From contig NZ_BAAAIX010000007.1 of assembly GCF_039526385.1 (NCBI RefSeq), positions 124,001-188,000 of the forward strand: DNA of 64,000 bases, given 5' to 3'. The first letter of the stretch is position 1. Each line of letters begins with the position of its first letter. The position numbers and the translations under genes are program-made. Shown piece after piece: positions 32,821 to 41,020 of the stretch. The notes beneath the pieces are model-generated. The model had not been told where the DNA came from and searched no databases. It saw only the letters and a list, made by a program, of their open reading frames with translations. The DNA is from Luteococcus peritonei. Its GTDB lineage: Bacteria > Actinomycetota > Actinomycetes > Propionibacteriales > Propionibacteriaceae.

Positions 32821-32900
32821 GACGGTTGGCGGCTCCGCTGACCACCGGGCCCGGTGCTGGACACCCCGTCGTCGGGCAGCCGCGGCACTAGCCTTGGGGA

Positions 32901-33743
32901 ATGCCCCACCAGGTCCGCGAGGAGATCCGCGACTTCCTGCGCTCCCGCCGTGCCCGACTCAGCCCCACGCCGCAGGAGGCCGCCGACCCGCGGCCTCGTC
33001 GGGTGCCCGGCCTGCGTCGTGACGAGCTGGCCGCCCGCGCCGCGATCAGCCCCGACTACTACGTGCAGCTGGAGCGCGGCCGGGCCCGTGGGGTCTCGGA
33101 GTCGGTGCTGGCCTCGCTGATGGATGCCCTCGAGCTCGACGCCGTCGAGCGGGGCTACCTGGCCGATCTGGTCTCGCAGCTGAACAGCCGCCCCACGACC
33201 CAGAGCGACGCGGACCTGCCGCTGGAGGTGGTGGAGATGGTGGCGGCCATGGAAGGCGTCGCCGTCGTGGTGCGCAACCACCGGATGGACATGCTGGCCG
33301 GCAACCAGCGCGGCCGCGCCCTGTTCCGCGCGGTGCAGCACCTGGCCGATGCCAACATCGCCCGCCACGTCTTCGAGCCTGCCTCGCGGGACCTGTATCC
33401 CGACTACGACCAGGTGGCCAACCAGGCCGTCGGCACCCTGCGGGCCTCGTTGGCCGCCCATCCCGGCGACGCGCAGCTGGCGGCCCTGGTGGACGAGCTG
33501 CGCACCGAGTCCGACTTCGAGCAGCGCTGGACCGAGCACCACGTGCTGCAGGTGGGCACCGGCACCCAGCGCTTCGTGGACCCCGAGCTGGGCCCGATGA
33601 CCCTGGCGCACTGCCAGTTCCTGGTACGCGACCACCCCGACCTGGTGCTCACCGTCTACCGGCCGCTGCCCGGCACCGGCTCAGAGGCGGCCTTCGCGGC
33701 CCTCGCCGAGCTGGAGGACGAGGAACCGGGCCCCCAGGGCTGA
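32901..33743 (+). CDS. XRE-family regulator with MmyB-like ligand domain
   Basis: This 280-residue protein has an N-terminal HTH (EIRDFLRSRRARLSP, then GLRRDELAARAAISPDYYVQLERGRARGVSESVLASL, about residues 6-75). The C-terminal MmyB-like PAS-type domain (MEGVAVVVRNHRMDMLAGNQRGRALF, then NIARHVFEPASRDLYPDYDQVANQAVGTLRASLAAHPGD, DFEQRWTEHHVLQVGTGTQRFVDPELGPMTL) resembles fatty-acid-binding members. Such regulators are very common in actinobacteria and often control an adjacent oxidoreductase or exporter. Here the MFS gene 128 bases downstream is the natural candidate, although a hairpin separates them. Confidence 0.92.
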   Translation: MPHQVREEIRDFLRSRRARLSPTPQEAADPRPRRVPGLRRDELAARAAISPDYYVQLERGRARGVSESVLASLMDALELDAVERGYLADLVSQLNSRPTTQSDADLPLEVVEMVAAMEGVAVVVRNHRMDMLAGNQRGRALFRAVQHLADANIARHVFEPASRDLYPDYDQVANQAVGTLRASLAAHPGDAQLAALVDELRTESDFEQRWTEHHVLQVGTGTQRFVDPELGPMTLAHCQFLVRDHPDLVLTVYRPLPGTGSEAAFAALAELEDEEPGPQG

Positions 33744-33744
33744 G

Positions 33745-33779
33745 CTCACGGCAGGGCGGACGCAGACGGGTGCCGTGAG
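33745..33779 (+). terminator. Hairpin after the XRE gene
   Basis: CTCACGGCA (33745-33753) and its exact complement (33771-33779) with a 17-base loop, two bases after the stop codon. It may terminate the regulator transcript before the MFS gene. Confidence 0.55.
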
Positions 33780-33871
33780 GGCGCCCGGGGGGTGGCGGCA
33801 GCACCCCGCCCAGGCCTTCCCTGCGCCGTCGGGCCGCTGCGAGGCTGGAGGCAGCCGACCGAAGGAAGCCC

Positions 33872-35086
33872 GTGACCAGCACCGCGACGAGCGAGACGCC
33901 CGCCCGGCAGACCAAGCCCCGGATGGCCTTCGTGGCCGCCACCACGTCGCTGGTGGTGGCCTTCGTCGCCTCCGCTTCACCCCTGCCGCTCTACAACACC
34001 TACCGGGCCGAGAACGGCGTCACCACCGCCGACCTCTCGCTCACCGTCGTCGCCTACTTCCTGGGCACCATCGGCGCCCTGCTCTGCCTGGGGCGGCTGT
34101 CCTCCTTCCTGGGGCGACGGCCGGTGAGCCTCGCCACGCTGGGTCTGGTGATGGCCGGTTGCCTGGTGCTGCTCGATGTCAGCTCGGTCTGGCCGCTGGT
34201 GGTCGGCCGCTTCCTGATGGGCCTGGGCTGCGGAATGGCCTCCAGCACCCTGATGGCCTATGTCGTCGACTCCGCGCCGCAGGACCCGCCGTGGCTGGCC
34301 ACCCTGGTGACCTCGCAGGCCCCGAATGTCGGGCTCACCATCGGCGCCTTCGCCTCCGGTGCGCTGGTGGACCACGGTCCGACGCCGCGCCACACCGTCT
34401 TCGTCGTGATGTGCCTGGCGCTGGCCGTCTGCCTGGTGCTGGTCTGGCTCGCGCCGGAGACCCACCCGCGTCGCCACGGCGCGCTGGCCTCGCTGCGTCC
34501 ACGAGTGGCGCTGCCGCCCGATGCGCGACGGCTGATGCCGGTGGCCGCGCTGGCCTTCATGGCCACCTGGGCGCTGGGCGCCGCCTACCAGTCGCTCGGC
34601 CCGGCGATCACCAAGGACCACCTGCACAGCGACAGTGCGCTGGGGATGGCGCTGGTCTTCGCCTCCTACATGGTGCCGGGCGTGCTGGGCGCCCCACTGC
34701 AGGGACGCTTCCGTCCGGCTGCCGCGCAGCGGGCCGGCATGACCGGTTTCCTGCTGGGCGCCTGCCTGCTGCTGGTCTCGCTGTGGAACGGCTCCATCGT
34801 CGGCTTCCTGGCCGGCGGGGTGGTGGCGGGGGCCTGTCAGGGCGTGGCCGTCAGTGCCTCGATCCGCGGCCTGATGGACGGGGTGGCGCCGCAGGACCGG
34901 GCCGCGGTGCTGGCCGCCATCTACCTCACCTGCTACCTGGGCGCGATGCTGCCCAACCTGGTCACCGGCCAGCTCAGCCGACGCCTGGAGCTGCCCCAGG
35001 TGATGCTCTGCTACGTCGCGATCGCCCTGGTGGCGACGATCGCCACTTGGCTGTGGGCCCGCAACCCGCGCAGCATGGAGCGCTGA
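33872..35086 (+). CDS. MFS transporter
   Basis: This 404-residue, twelve-helix transporter shows the major facilitator motif A in loop 2-3 (GRLSSFLGRRPVSL, about residues 86-99) and motif C-like VVGRFLMGLGCGMASSTLMAYVV. The central loop is short, and a second motif-A-like QGRFRPAAAQRAG follows helix 8. The family resembles drug or metabolite exporters. The start is a GTG with GAAGGA 6 bases upstream, preferred because the next Met falls inside the first helix. It lies downstream of the XRE gene in the same direction, which may regulate it. Confidence 0.9.
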   Translation: MTSTATSETPARQTKPRMAFVAATTSLVVAFVASASPLPLYNTYRAENGVTTADLSLTVVAYFLGTIGALLCLGRLSSFLGRRPVSLATLGLVMAGCLVLLDVSSVWPLVVGRFLMGLGCGMASSTLMAYVVDSAPQDPPWLATLVTSQAPNVGLTIGAFASGALVDHGPTPRHTVFVVMCLALAVCLVLVWLAPETHPRRHGALASLRPRVALPPDARRLMPVAALAFMATWALGAAYQSLGPAITKDHLHSDSALGMALVFASYMVPGVLGAPLQGRFRPAAAQRAGMTGFLLGACLLLVSLWNGSIVGFLAGGVVAGACQGVAVSASIRGLMDGVAPQDRAAVLAAIYLTCYLGAMLPNLVTGQLSRRLELPQVMLCYVAIALVATIATWLWARNPRSMER

Positions 35087-35141
35087 GCCGGCTCGTCCTG
35101 CCTGCCCCGGGGGTCTCTTCGCCGGTCGGCGAGCCGACGGC

Positions 35142-36938
35142 TCAGCGGTCGACGCGCCCTGCGGTGCGTCGCATGGCCAGCCCGGTGAGCAGCATCTGTG
35201 CGGCCAGCACGGCGCCGACGCCCTCCCCGGCGCGCAGTCGCAACTGCAGCAGCGGCTCCAGGCCCAGCGCCTGCAGCACCAGCGCGTGGGCGCGCTCCCG
35301 GCTGGACTGGCCCGCCACCAGCCGTGCCTGCACCGCCGGCTCCAGGCGCACCGCGGCCAAGGCGGCGACGCTGGTGGCCAGGCCGTCCAGTACCACCACG
35401 CCACCCGACTCGGCGACACCCAGCGTCACGCCGGTGAGCAGCGCCAGCTCGGCACCACCCAGGGCCGCCAGCACCTCGGCCGGCTCCCGTGCCGTGGTGC
35501 GGGCCAGGGCCTGCCGCACCACCTCGGTCTTGCGCTGCGCCATGCCGGCATCCGCGGCGGCGCCGATGCCCACCGCCTGCTCTGGCGGCAGGTCCAGCAG
35601 CCGGGCGGCCATCGCGGCCGCCACCGTCGTGTTGCCGATCCCCATCTCGCCCAGGCAGACCAGCGGGCTGCGCGAGGCGGTCTCGGCGCCGATCCGACGT
35701 CCGGTGGCCAGCAGTGCCTCGACGTCGTCGGGGTGCAGGGCGTCGGTCTCGGCCAGGTTCCCGCGGGGGCGGGTGGCGCGGGCATCCAGCGCGCCCTCGA
35801 CGGACGGGCCGTCGGTGCCGCAGTCCACCACCACCACGTCCAGACCGGCGGCGCGGGCGGTGCTCGCACCGACGGCCTGACCGGCGACGGAGGCCTCCAG
35901 CAGCTCGCGGGTGACGCTGCTCTCGAAGGAGGAGACGCCCAGCTCGGTCACCGGGTGGTCCGCGGCGGCCAGCAGCAGCGTGGCGCGGGCCACCTCGGCC
36001 CCGGCCACCGCCACCACCTTGTCCAGGGCGGCGTCCAGGATGCCCAGCGATCCCGGTGGGGTGAGCAGTCGGTCGGCCCCGTCGCGGGCCCCGACCATCT
36101 GTTCGCGCTCCGGGAGCGTCAGGGGATGCCCGCCCCGGTCCTGCTCCTGCGTCGTCGCTTCCGACGTGGGGACCTGCTGCGGTGCGGCCAGGTGGTGCTC
36201 CGGCGGCGCCAGGTCGTCGGCGGGCCAGCGCTCGTGCAGGATCACGTCGTCCAGCGGGGCCTTGCGTGACCAGGCGCGACGCTCCAGTCCCGGGCCGGGC
36301 GGGCGCTCGTCGGGCCAGCCCAGGCAGAGCCAGCCCAGGGTCTCGACGCCCTCGGGCAGGTGCAGCAGGGCGGCCAGCTCGTCGGGCTCGAAGAGGGTGA
36401 CCCAACCCATGCCCAGACCGTGGGCGCGGGCGGTGAGCCACATGTTCTCGACGGCGCAGGCGCAGCTCCACAGGTCGGCATCGGTGAAGGTGGCGCGGCC
36501 CAGCGTGCCGAGGGCGGGGGAGCGCCGGTCACAGGCCACCACCACCGCCACCGGCGCCTCCCGGATGCCCTCCAGCTGCAGGTCGAGCAGCCGCTGGCCG
36601 CGCTCGGGTTCCATGGCCGCGGCCTGCGCCATCCGCTGGGCGTCGGCCATCACGGCGGCGCGGGCGCGGGTCTGCTCGTCGCGGATCACGATGAAGCGCC
36701 AGGGCTGCGAGTGGCCCACCGACGGGCCGGCATGGCCGGCCTCCACCACACGGCGCACCAGGTGCTCGGGCACCGGGTCAGGCCGGTAGCGCCGGATGTC
36801 GCGGCGCGCACCGATCACCCGGTCCAGCGCCGCGATCTCCTCGGGTGAGAAGGCCCAACCGTCCGGGGCTGCCGCCCGTTCGCTCGCGGCCGTCGTGTCA
36901 CCGACCGTCGGAACCGGTCGTCGCCAGTGCTGTGTCAT
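35142..36938 (-). CDS. Fused BluB (DMB synthase) and CobT (DMB phosphoribosyltransferase)
   Basis: This 598-residue fusion begins with a flavin nitroreductase-like BluB half: FSPEEIAALDRVIGARRDIRRYRPDPVPEHLVRRVVEAGHAGPSVGHSQPWRFIVI at about residues 30-85, then ALGTLGRATFTDADLWSCACAVENMWLTARAHGLGMGWVTLFEP, ending near residue 235. The CobT half starts near residue 275 and carries VGARDGADRLLTPPGSLG, LLAAADHPVTELGVS, VVVDCGTDGPSV, PLVCLGEMGIGNTT (about 410) and the C-terminal RLRAGEGVGAVLA. BluB makes 5,6-dimethylbenzimidazole from reduced FMN and CobT activates it for cobalamin. The same fusion (BluB/CobT2) is known in P. freudenreichii. AGGAGG precedes the ATG. I saw no B12 riboswitch ahead of it. 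Confidence 0.95.
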   Translation of the reverse strand: MTQHWRRPVPTVGDTTAASERAAAPDGWAFSPEEIAALDRVIGARRDIRRYRPDPVPEHLVRRVVEAGHAGPSVGHSQPWRFIVIRDEQTRARAAVMADAQRMAQAAAMEPERGQRLLDLQLEGIREAPVAVVVACDRRSPALGTLGRATFTDADLWSCACAVENMWLTARAHGLGMGWVTLFEPDELAALLHLPEGVETLGWLCLGWPDERPPGPGLERRAWSRKAPLDDVILHERWPADDLAPPEHHLAAPQQVPTSEATTQEQDRGGHPLTLPEREQMVGARDGADRLLTPPGSLGILDAALDKVVAVAGAEVARATLLLAAADHPVTELGVSSFESSVTRELLEASVAGQAVGASTARAAGLDVVVVDCGTDGPSVEGALDARATRPRGNLAETDALHPDDVEALLATGRRIGAETASRSPLVCLGEMGIGNTTVAAAMAARLLDLPPEQAVGIGAAADAGMAQRKTEVVRQALARTTAREPAEVLAALGGAELALLTGVTLGVAESGGVVVLDGLATSVAALAAVRLEPAVQARLVAGQSSRERAHALVLQALGLEPLLQLRLRAGEGVGAVLAAQMLLTGLAMRRTAGRVDR

Positions 36939-36996
36939 GCGCGCCTCCTGGCCACGATCCTTTCAGGCCGGGCGATGCGGCGGGCGCGCGGGTGGG

Positions 36997-37026
36997 GCCT
37001 GCGGACGGTGGGCCTGCGGACGGTGG
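36997..37026. repeat. 15-bp tandem duplication ahead of the BluB-CobT gene
   Basis: Two exact copies of GCCTGCGGACGGTGG lie back to back, about 60 bases upstream of the BluB-CobT start. There is no sign of a conserved riboswitch around them. Confidence 0.8.
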
Positions 37027-37102
37027 GTCAGCGGTGGAGCGTCGCCGGGGAGCAGCCCGGGCCGTCGTCGCCCGTGCGATTCCTGCTGCCAGCTGGTGCT
37101 GC

Positions 37103-37930
37103 TCAGGCCAGGCGCTGCAGCTGGTAGGGCTCGCCGGGGGCCAGCACCACGATCCGCTCCGGGTTCACGACGGCCTCGGCCAGCCGCGCCGGGTCGCCGT
37201 TGAAGGGCGGGAAGTCGGCGGCGTCGACGCTGCCCCAGTGGTTCAGCACCAGCGGCACGTCGGGATAGGCGTCGGCGATCCGCACCGCGCCCTCGAAGGT
37301 GAAGTGCCACTCGGAGTCGGAGAAGTCGAACAGGATGGCGTCGGGGCGGGGACGGGTGAGGTGGTGGTCCTCGATCAGGCGGGAGTCCCCGGTGGCCCAG
37401 ATGGTGCCGTCGGGGGTCTCGATCCAGAAGCCGCAGGCGTCCTCCGGCTGGTGGAAGTGCTCGTCGGTGCCGGGATAGGCGTTCTGCCAGGCGTGGTCGG
37501 CCGGGGTCAGGGTGATGTGCATCGGACCGACCTCGAAGCCGGCGCCGATGTCGTGGCCCTGCGCCTCGAGCCCGTTGCGGGTCATCAGCTCGGCCACCCA
37601 GTGGGTGGAGTGGAAGGCCTGGGTGACCGGGCCGAGCGCGGTGCAGGTGGGCACCGAGAAGTGGTCGTTGTCGCTGTGGGTGACGATGACGGCATCCAGC
37701 CGGGGCACGTCGGCGGCGGCGATCGGCGGCTCGGCCATCACGGGCATGTCGAAGCCGTGGGTGAGCGGGTCGAGCATCAGGGTGGTGCCGCGACAGTTGA
37801 GCAGGAAGCTGGCCATCCCGAGCCAGCGGATCACGGTGCCCTCGGCGGGCTCGAAGGCCTCGGCGCCGAAGGGCTGGGTGACCGGGGCCTGGGCCTGGCC
37901 GTCGGCGGTGCGGCGCGGGGTGCTGTCCAT
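37103..37930 (-). CDS. Metallo-beta-lactamase-fold hydrolase (UlaG-like)
   Basis: This 275-residue cytoplasmic protein has the MBL fold of the UlaG/YtnP-like group. It shows VIRWLGMASFLLNCRGTTLMLDPLTHGFDMP, the metal motif VIVTHSDNDHFSV (about residues 82-94; the first His of HxHxDH is replaced, giving THSDNDH), then ITLTPADHAWQNAYPGTDEHF and IWATGDSRLIEDH. The C-terminal LVLNHWGSVD supplies the last His. A sugar-lactone or phosphodiester substrate is possible; the change in the first metal ligand leaves activity uncertain. CAGGAG lies before the ATG. It is divergent from the aldo-keto reductase gene. Confidence 0.85.
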   Translation of the reverse strand: MDSTPRRTADGQAQAPVTQPFGAEAFEPAEGTVIRWLGMASFLLNCRGTTLMLDPLTHGFDMPVMAEPPIAAADVPRLDAVIVTHSDNDHFSVPTCTALGPVTQAFHSTHWVAELMTRNGLEAQGHDIGAGFEVGPMHITLTPADHAWQNAYPGTDEHFHQPEDACGFWIETPDGTIWATGDSRLIEDHHLTRPRPDAILFDFSDSEWHFTFEGAVRIADAYPDVPLVLNHWGSVDAADFPPFNGDPARLAEAVVNPERIVVLAPGEPYQLQRLA

Positions 37931-38118
37931 GGGTGCTCCTGTGCGTACTGGGCGGGCCTCCTCGCCCGCGATGCTGCTCCCAGCCTCCCACGGTCGGCCA
38001 TGCGGTGGCAGGGGCGTCGACGGTCACGAGGGGTGCTGTCATCACCCGTCCGGGGCCTCGAGTCCGCGCCGTCGGGGTGCTGGAATGGGAGGTGACACCA
38101 CGACGAAGGAGGCCCACC

Positions 38119-38994
38119 ATGGGCGAGAAGACGTCCCAGATCCTCACCGAGAACTGGTCCCTGGCCGACGGCACCCCGGTGCCCAAGCTCGGTCTGGGCA
38201 CCTGGTTCATCGACGACGACAAGGCCGCCGAGGCGGTGCGGGCGGCCGTCGAGATCGGCTACCGCAACATCGACACCGCGCAGGCCTATGGCAATGAGCG
38301 CGGCGTGGGCGAGGGCATCCGGACCTGCGGCCTGGACCGCGACCAGGTCTTCGTCTCCAGCAAGCTGGCCGCCGAGGTGAAGGACCACGACGAGGCGGTG
38401 TCCTCGATCGACGCCACCCTGGAGCGGATGGGCCTGGACCACCTGGACCTGATGCTGATCCACAGCCCGCAGCCCTGGGACGACTTCAGGGGGCAGGGCA
38501 ATTACGACGAGGGCAACCTGGCGGCCTGGCGGGCGCTGGAGGAGGCCCGAGCGGCGGGCAAGGTGCGCGCCATCGGCGTCTCCAACTTCCAGCAGCACGA
38601 CCTGGAGAACCTCCTCACCAACGGCACCGTACCGCCGGCGGTGAACCAGGTGCTGGCCCACGTCGGCAACACCCCCGACGAGCTGATCGCCTGGTGCCAG
38701 GAGCGCGACATCCTGATCGAGGCCTACTCGCCGATCGCCCACGGCGCGATCCTGGAGGCCGAGGAGGTGCGACGCATCGCGGACCGCTACCAGGTGAGCG
38801 TTCCCCAGCTGTGCATCCGCTACGTGATCCAGCTCGGGACCGTCGCACTGCCCAAGACGGCGAATCCGGAGCACATGCGCAGCAATGCCCAGCTCGACTT
38901 CACCATCTCCGAGCTCGACATGGCCGCCCTGCGCGAGATCCGCTTCACCGACTACGGCGAGCACAGCGCCTTCCCCGTCTTCAGCGGGAAGTGA
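38119..38994 (+). CDS. Aldo/keto reductase
   Basis: This 291-residue TIM-barrel NADPH-dependent reductase has the AKR catalytic tetrad in place: Asp in NIDTAQAYGNERGVGEGI, Tyr in the same segment (about residue 57), Lys in VFVSSKLAAEV, and His in DLMLIHSPQPWDDF. The cofactor region LPKTANPEHMRSN is near the C-terminus. The sequence fits the AKR5 group (2,5-diketo-D-gluconate or general aldehyde reductases). GAAGGAGG lies 6 bases before the ATG. The DUF2255 gene follows 7 bases after its stop, so the two are co-transcribed. Confidence 0.95.
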   Translation: MGEKTSQILTENWSLADGTPVPKLGLGTWFIDDDKAAEAVRAAVEIGYRNIDTAQAYGNERGVGEGIRTCGLDRDQVFVSSKLAAEVKDHDEAVSSIDATLERMGLDHLDLMLIHSPQPWDDFRGQGNYDEGNLAAWRALEEARAAGKVRAIGVSNFQQHDLENLLTNGTVPPAVNQVLAHVGNTPDELIAWCQERDILIEAYSPIAHGAILEAEEVRRIADRYQVSVPQLCIRYVIQLGTVALPKTANPEHMRSNAQLDFTISELDMAALREIRFTDYGEHSAFPVFSGK

Positions 38995-39001
38995 TGTCGG
39001 C

Positions 39002-39376
39002 ATGAGCAGCTGGCCGCGCGAGACCATCGAGGCGATCGCCGCTTCCGATGACCTGCACATCTGCGCCCACCATCCCGACGGCAGCACCGGCACCCTGACC
39101 TGGATCTGGTCCGTGGTGGTGGACGGGCGGCTGTTCGTGCGCTCCTACAGCGGTACCGGTGGGCGCTGGTACGGCTCCGCCCTGGCGCAGCGCACCGGCG
39201 TGATCACCGCGGCCGGCGGCCGGCACGAGGTCGCCTTCACGCCCGTCTCGGAGGAGGCGCTCAACGACCGTATCGACGAGGCCTACCGCGCCAAGTACGC
39301 CACCAGCGCCTACCTGGGCTCGATGATCGGCCAACGCGCCCGCGCCGCCACCATGGAGCTCACGCCCCGCCCCTGA
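39002..39376 (+). CDS. DUF2255 family protein
   Basis: This 124-residue protein matches the DUF2255 pattern. A short helix (ETIEAIAASDDLHICAHHPDGS) comes first, then TLTWIWSVVVDGRLFVRSYSGTGGRWYGSALAQRTGVITAAGG, and a C-terminal IDEAYRAKYATSAYLGSMIGQRARAATMEL. The fold is like flavin-binding split-barrel proteins but without a recognised cofactor motif. It follows the aldo-keto reductase by 7 bases and may act in the same redox pathway. Downstream the first paired-palindrome element begins 24 bases after the stop. Confidence 0.82.
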   Translation: MSSWPRETIEAIAASDDLHICAHHPDGSTGTLTWIWSVVVDGRLFVRSYSGTGGRWYGSALAQRTGVITAAGGRHEVAFTPVSEEALNDRIDEAYRAKYATSAYLGSMIGQRARAATMELTPRP

Positions 39377-39400
39377 GCGGCCTGTCGAGGCGCCGTGCGT

Positions 39401-39545
39401 GATGGTGCGGAACTCGTGGGACAGTCGTCGACCCACGTTTTTTACGCAAGCACGGTGCTGGGGGTCCGGGGACGGGCGCGACGTCCCCTTTTCCGATTGT
39501 GGGGATGATTTGGGTGCGTAGTCGACCCAAATCATCCCCACAATC
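39401..39545. repeat. Paired-palindrome element, copy 1
   Basis: Hairpin a centres on 39426: CGTGGG (39415-39420)/CCCACG (39432-39437), extended by GCG/CGC at 39407 and 39445, with loop ACAGTCGTCGA. Hairpin b centres on 39520: 21-bp perfect arms (starting GATTGTGGGGATG at 39495-39515 and complement at 39525-39545), 9-base loop. The centres are 94 bp apart. It sits in the 3'-3' gap between the DUF2255 and ArsR-SRPBCC genes. Copy 2 is at 40819-40964. Confidence 0.85.
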
Positions 39546-39618
39546 CGTGGCCCGGTCGTGGAGCAGGACGTGGATCGCTGAGGACACGGGCGATTGCAGC
39601 GCTGAGCGGGGGACGGAC

Positions 39619-40395
39619 TCAGCGGCCCATGGGATGCCCGGTCTCGATCCAGGTCTTGAGGTTGGAGGCCAGGAAGAGGCTGCCGGGACCCACCTGGCGG
39701 GCGGTCTCGGAGGCCGGGTCGAGCCCGTGGTGCTCGACGGTCACCAGCGTGGCCGCGCCCTGGGCCTCAAGGATCCAGGTCAGCCGGAAGCCGGGTTCCT
39801 TGGTGACGGCCTCGTCCCAGGTGGGGGAGAAGGTCATCTCGAGTCGCTGCCCCGGATCAGCCGCGATGATCGTGCCCTGTGCGGCGATGCGTCCGTCGGG
39901 GTACGTGTAGGTGTATTCGCTGCCCGGCTTGAGGCTGGAGTTCAGGGTGGTGCCGAAGTACCAGGAGGCGCACTCCTGGGTCAGGGCGGTCCACACCCGC
40001 TGCGGGTCGGCGTCGATGATGACGCTGTGGCGGTGCAGCGGTTGGTCGTTGGTGGGGGTCATGGCGAGGCCTTTCGTCTCGGCTGTGGTGCGGAGCTCGA
40101 CGAGGGCGGAGCCCCAGCCGAGTGCGTAGTCGTCGAGCCAGCGTCGGGCCAGCGCGACCAGGGGCGTGGGATTGAGGTAGCAGTGACGGGTACGGCCCGA
40201 CTTGGTGGTGGTGACCAACTGGGCGGCCTCCAGCACGGCGACGTGCTTGAGAACGGCATGGCGGCCGAGGTCGGGCACGGCCAGCCCCAGCTCGGTCAGG
40301 CTCTGCCCGTCGCGCTCACGCAGGGCGTCGAGCAGGGCCTGGCGGGCCGGGTGGGCCAGCGCCGCGAGCAGCGCGTCCACGGATGGGGAGGTCAC
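39619..40395 (-). CDS. ArsR-type HTH fused to an SRPBCC (AHSA1-like) domain
   Basis: This 258-residue fusion starts with an ArsR winged helix (VDALLAALAHPARQALLDALRERDGQSLTELGLAVPDLGRHAVLKHVAVLEAAQLVTTTKSGRTRHCYLNPTPLVAL, about residues 5-82). The SRPBCC domain (LHRHSVIIDADPQRVWTALTQ, then SWYFGTTLNSSLKPGSEYTYTY and FRLTWILEAQGAATLVTVEHHG, about 118-250) may bind a hydrophobic ligand. Separate ArsR and AHSA1 genes are often adjacent; here they are joined. The start is a GTG with no ribosome site, matching a promoter placed to begin the transcript at that codon. The operator AGGTGAC-6-GTCACCT lies in its spacer. Confidence 0.85.
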   Translation of the reverse strand: MTSPSVDALLAALAHPARQALLDALRERDGQSLTELGLAVPDLGRHAVLKHVAVLEAAQLVTTTKSGRTRHCYLNPTPLVALARRWLDDYALGWGSALVELRTTAETKGLAMTPTNDQPLHRHSVIIDADPQRVWTALTQECASWYFGTTLNSSLKPGSEYTYTYPDGRIAAQGTIIAADPGQRLEMTFSPTWDEAVTKEPGFRLTWILEAQGAATLVTVEHHGLDPASETARQVGPGSLFLASNLKTWIETGHPMGR

Positions 40396-40401
40396 ATTCC
40401 G

Positions 40402-40431
40402 ACGATAGGTGACGTTAAAGTCACCTGTCTA
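40402..40431 (-). promoter_or_regulatory. Leaderless promoter with operator in the spacer
   Basis: On the minus strand TAGACA (40426-40431) and TATCGT (40402-40407) are 18 bases apart. The GTG start (40395) lies 7 bases after the -10. The palindrome AGGTGAC (40407-40413)/GTCACCT (40420-40426), centre GTTAAA, exactly fills the spacer, suggesting autoregulation by the ArsR domain. Confidence 0.68.
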
Positions 40432-40534
40432 GGTCCTGCTGATTATGCGGCCGGGCCGGAGCTAGCCTTGCGGTGAGGGTCACGTTCCCGTGGCCCCGGT
40501 CGATGGCCCGGCGCTGCCGCGAAAGCGTCACACG

Positions 40535-40810
40535 ATGCGAGAACTCCATGACCCGCTCGAACTGGAACTGCGCCGCCTGCTTCTGGAGTGGGATCCCATC
40601 GGCGTGATCCCGGGTGCCCCCGAGGACGAGTACGACTGCATGATCCCCGCCCTGCGCTCGATGGTGGAACGGGAGGTGGGGTCCGACGAAATCCACGGGT
40701 ACCTGGTGTGGGAGCTCCGGGAGCACTTCGGCCTGACGCCCAACGAGGCCACCGGCGTGGTGGCAGGGCAGATCGCGGCCCTTGCGACCGGGCGGCCGCC
40801 CGTCGGGTGA
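40535..40810 (+). CDS. Small conserved-looking protein of unknown function (91 aa)
   Basis: The protein reads MRELHDPLELELRRLLLEWDPIGVIP, GAPEDEYDCMIPALRSMVER, EVGSDEIHGYLVWELREHFGL and a short tail. It is acidic and helical with no signal or membrane segment. The LLLEWDPIGV..APEDEYD pattern recalls small DUF1871-like proteins, some of which act as immunity factors, but I cannot assign it. No strong ribosome site precedes the ATG at 40535; an ATG at 40490 is the alternative. The second paired-palindrome element begins 8 bases after its stop, so this gene and ArsR-SRPBCC are bracketed by the two copies. Confidence 0.65.
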   Translation: MRELHDPLELELRRLLLEWDPIGVIPGAPEDEYDCMIPALRSMVEREVGSDEIHGYLVWELREHFGLTPNEATGVVAGQIAALATGRPPVG

Positions 40811-40818
40811 CCTCGTCG

Positions 40819-40964
40819 CGATTGTGTGGAAAATCTGGGACACCTATCGACCCAAAGTTTCCACGCAATCGTGTCGCGCGTCCCCGGATCGGCCACCCAA
40901 CGCCCCTTCGCCGGATTGTGGGGAAGATTTGGGTCGACTACGACACCAAATGGTCCCCACAATC
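40819..40964. repeat. Paired-palindrome element, copy 2
   Basis: Hairpin a (centre 40845): CGATTG, GTGGAAA and TGGG (40819-40839) pair with CCCA, TTTCCAC and CAATCG (40851-40871), with small internal loops. Hairpin b (centre 40939): GATTGTGGGGA and ATTTGGGT (40914-40934) face ACACCAAAT and TCCCCACAATC (40942-40964). The centres are again 94 bp apart. The sequence is clearly related to copy 1, including the TCGACCCA core and the CCCCTT-containing stretch between the hairpins. Confidence 0.85.
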
Positions 40965-41020
40965 GTCGGGACCTCCCTCGGTGCCACGATGAGGGGGAGG
41001 GGGCGCCCTACGGTGGTCCC

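Noticed and set aside
36939..37102. Cobalamin riboswitch ahead of the BluB-CobT gene
   Set aside because: Looked for the B12 box and its paired elements on the minus strand; only a GC-rich 15-bp duplication is visible.
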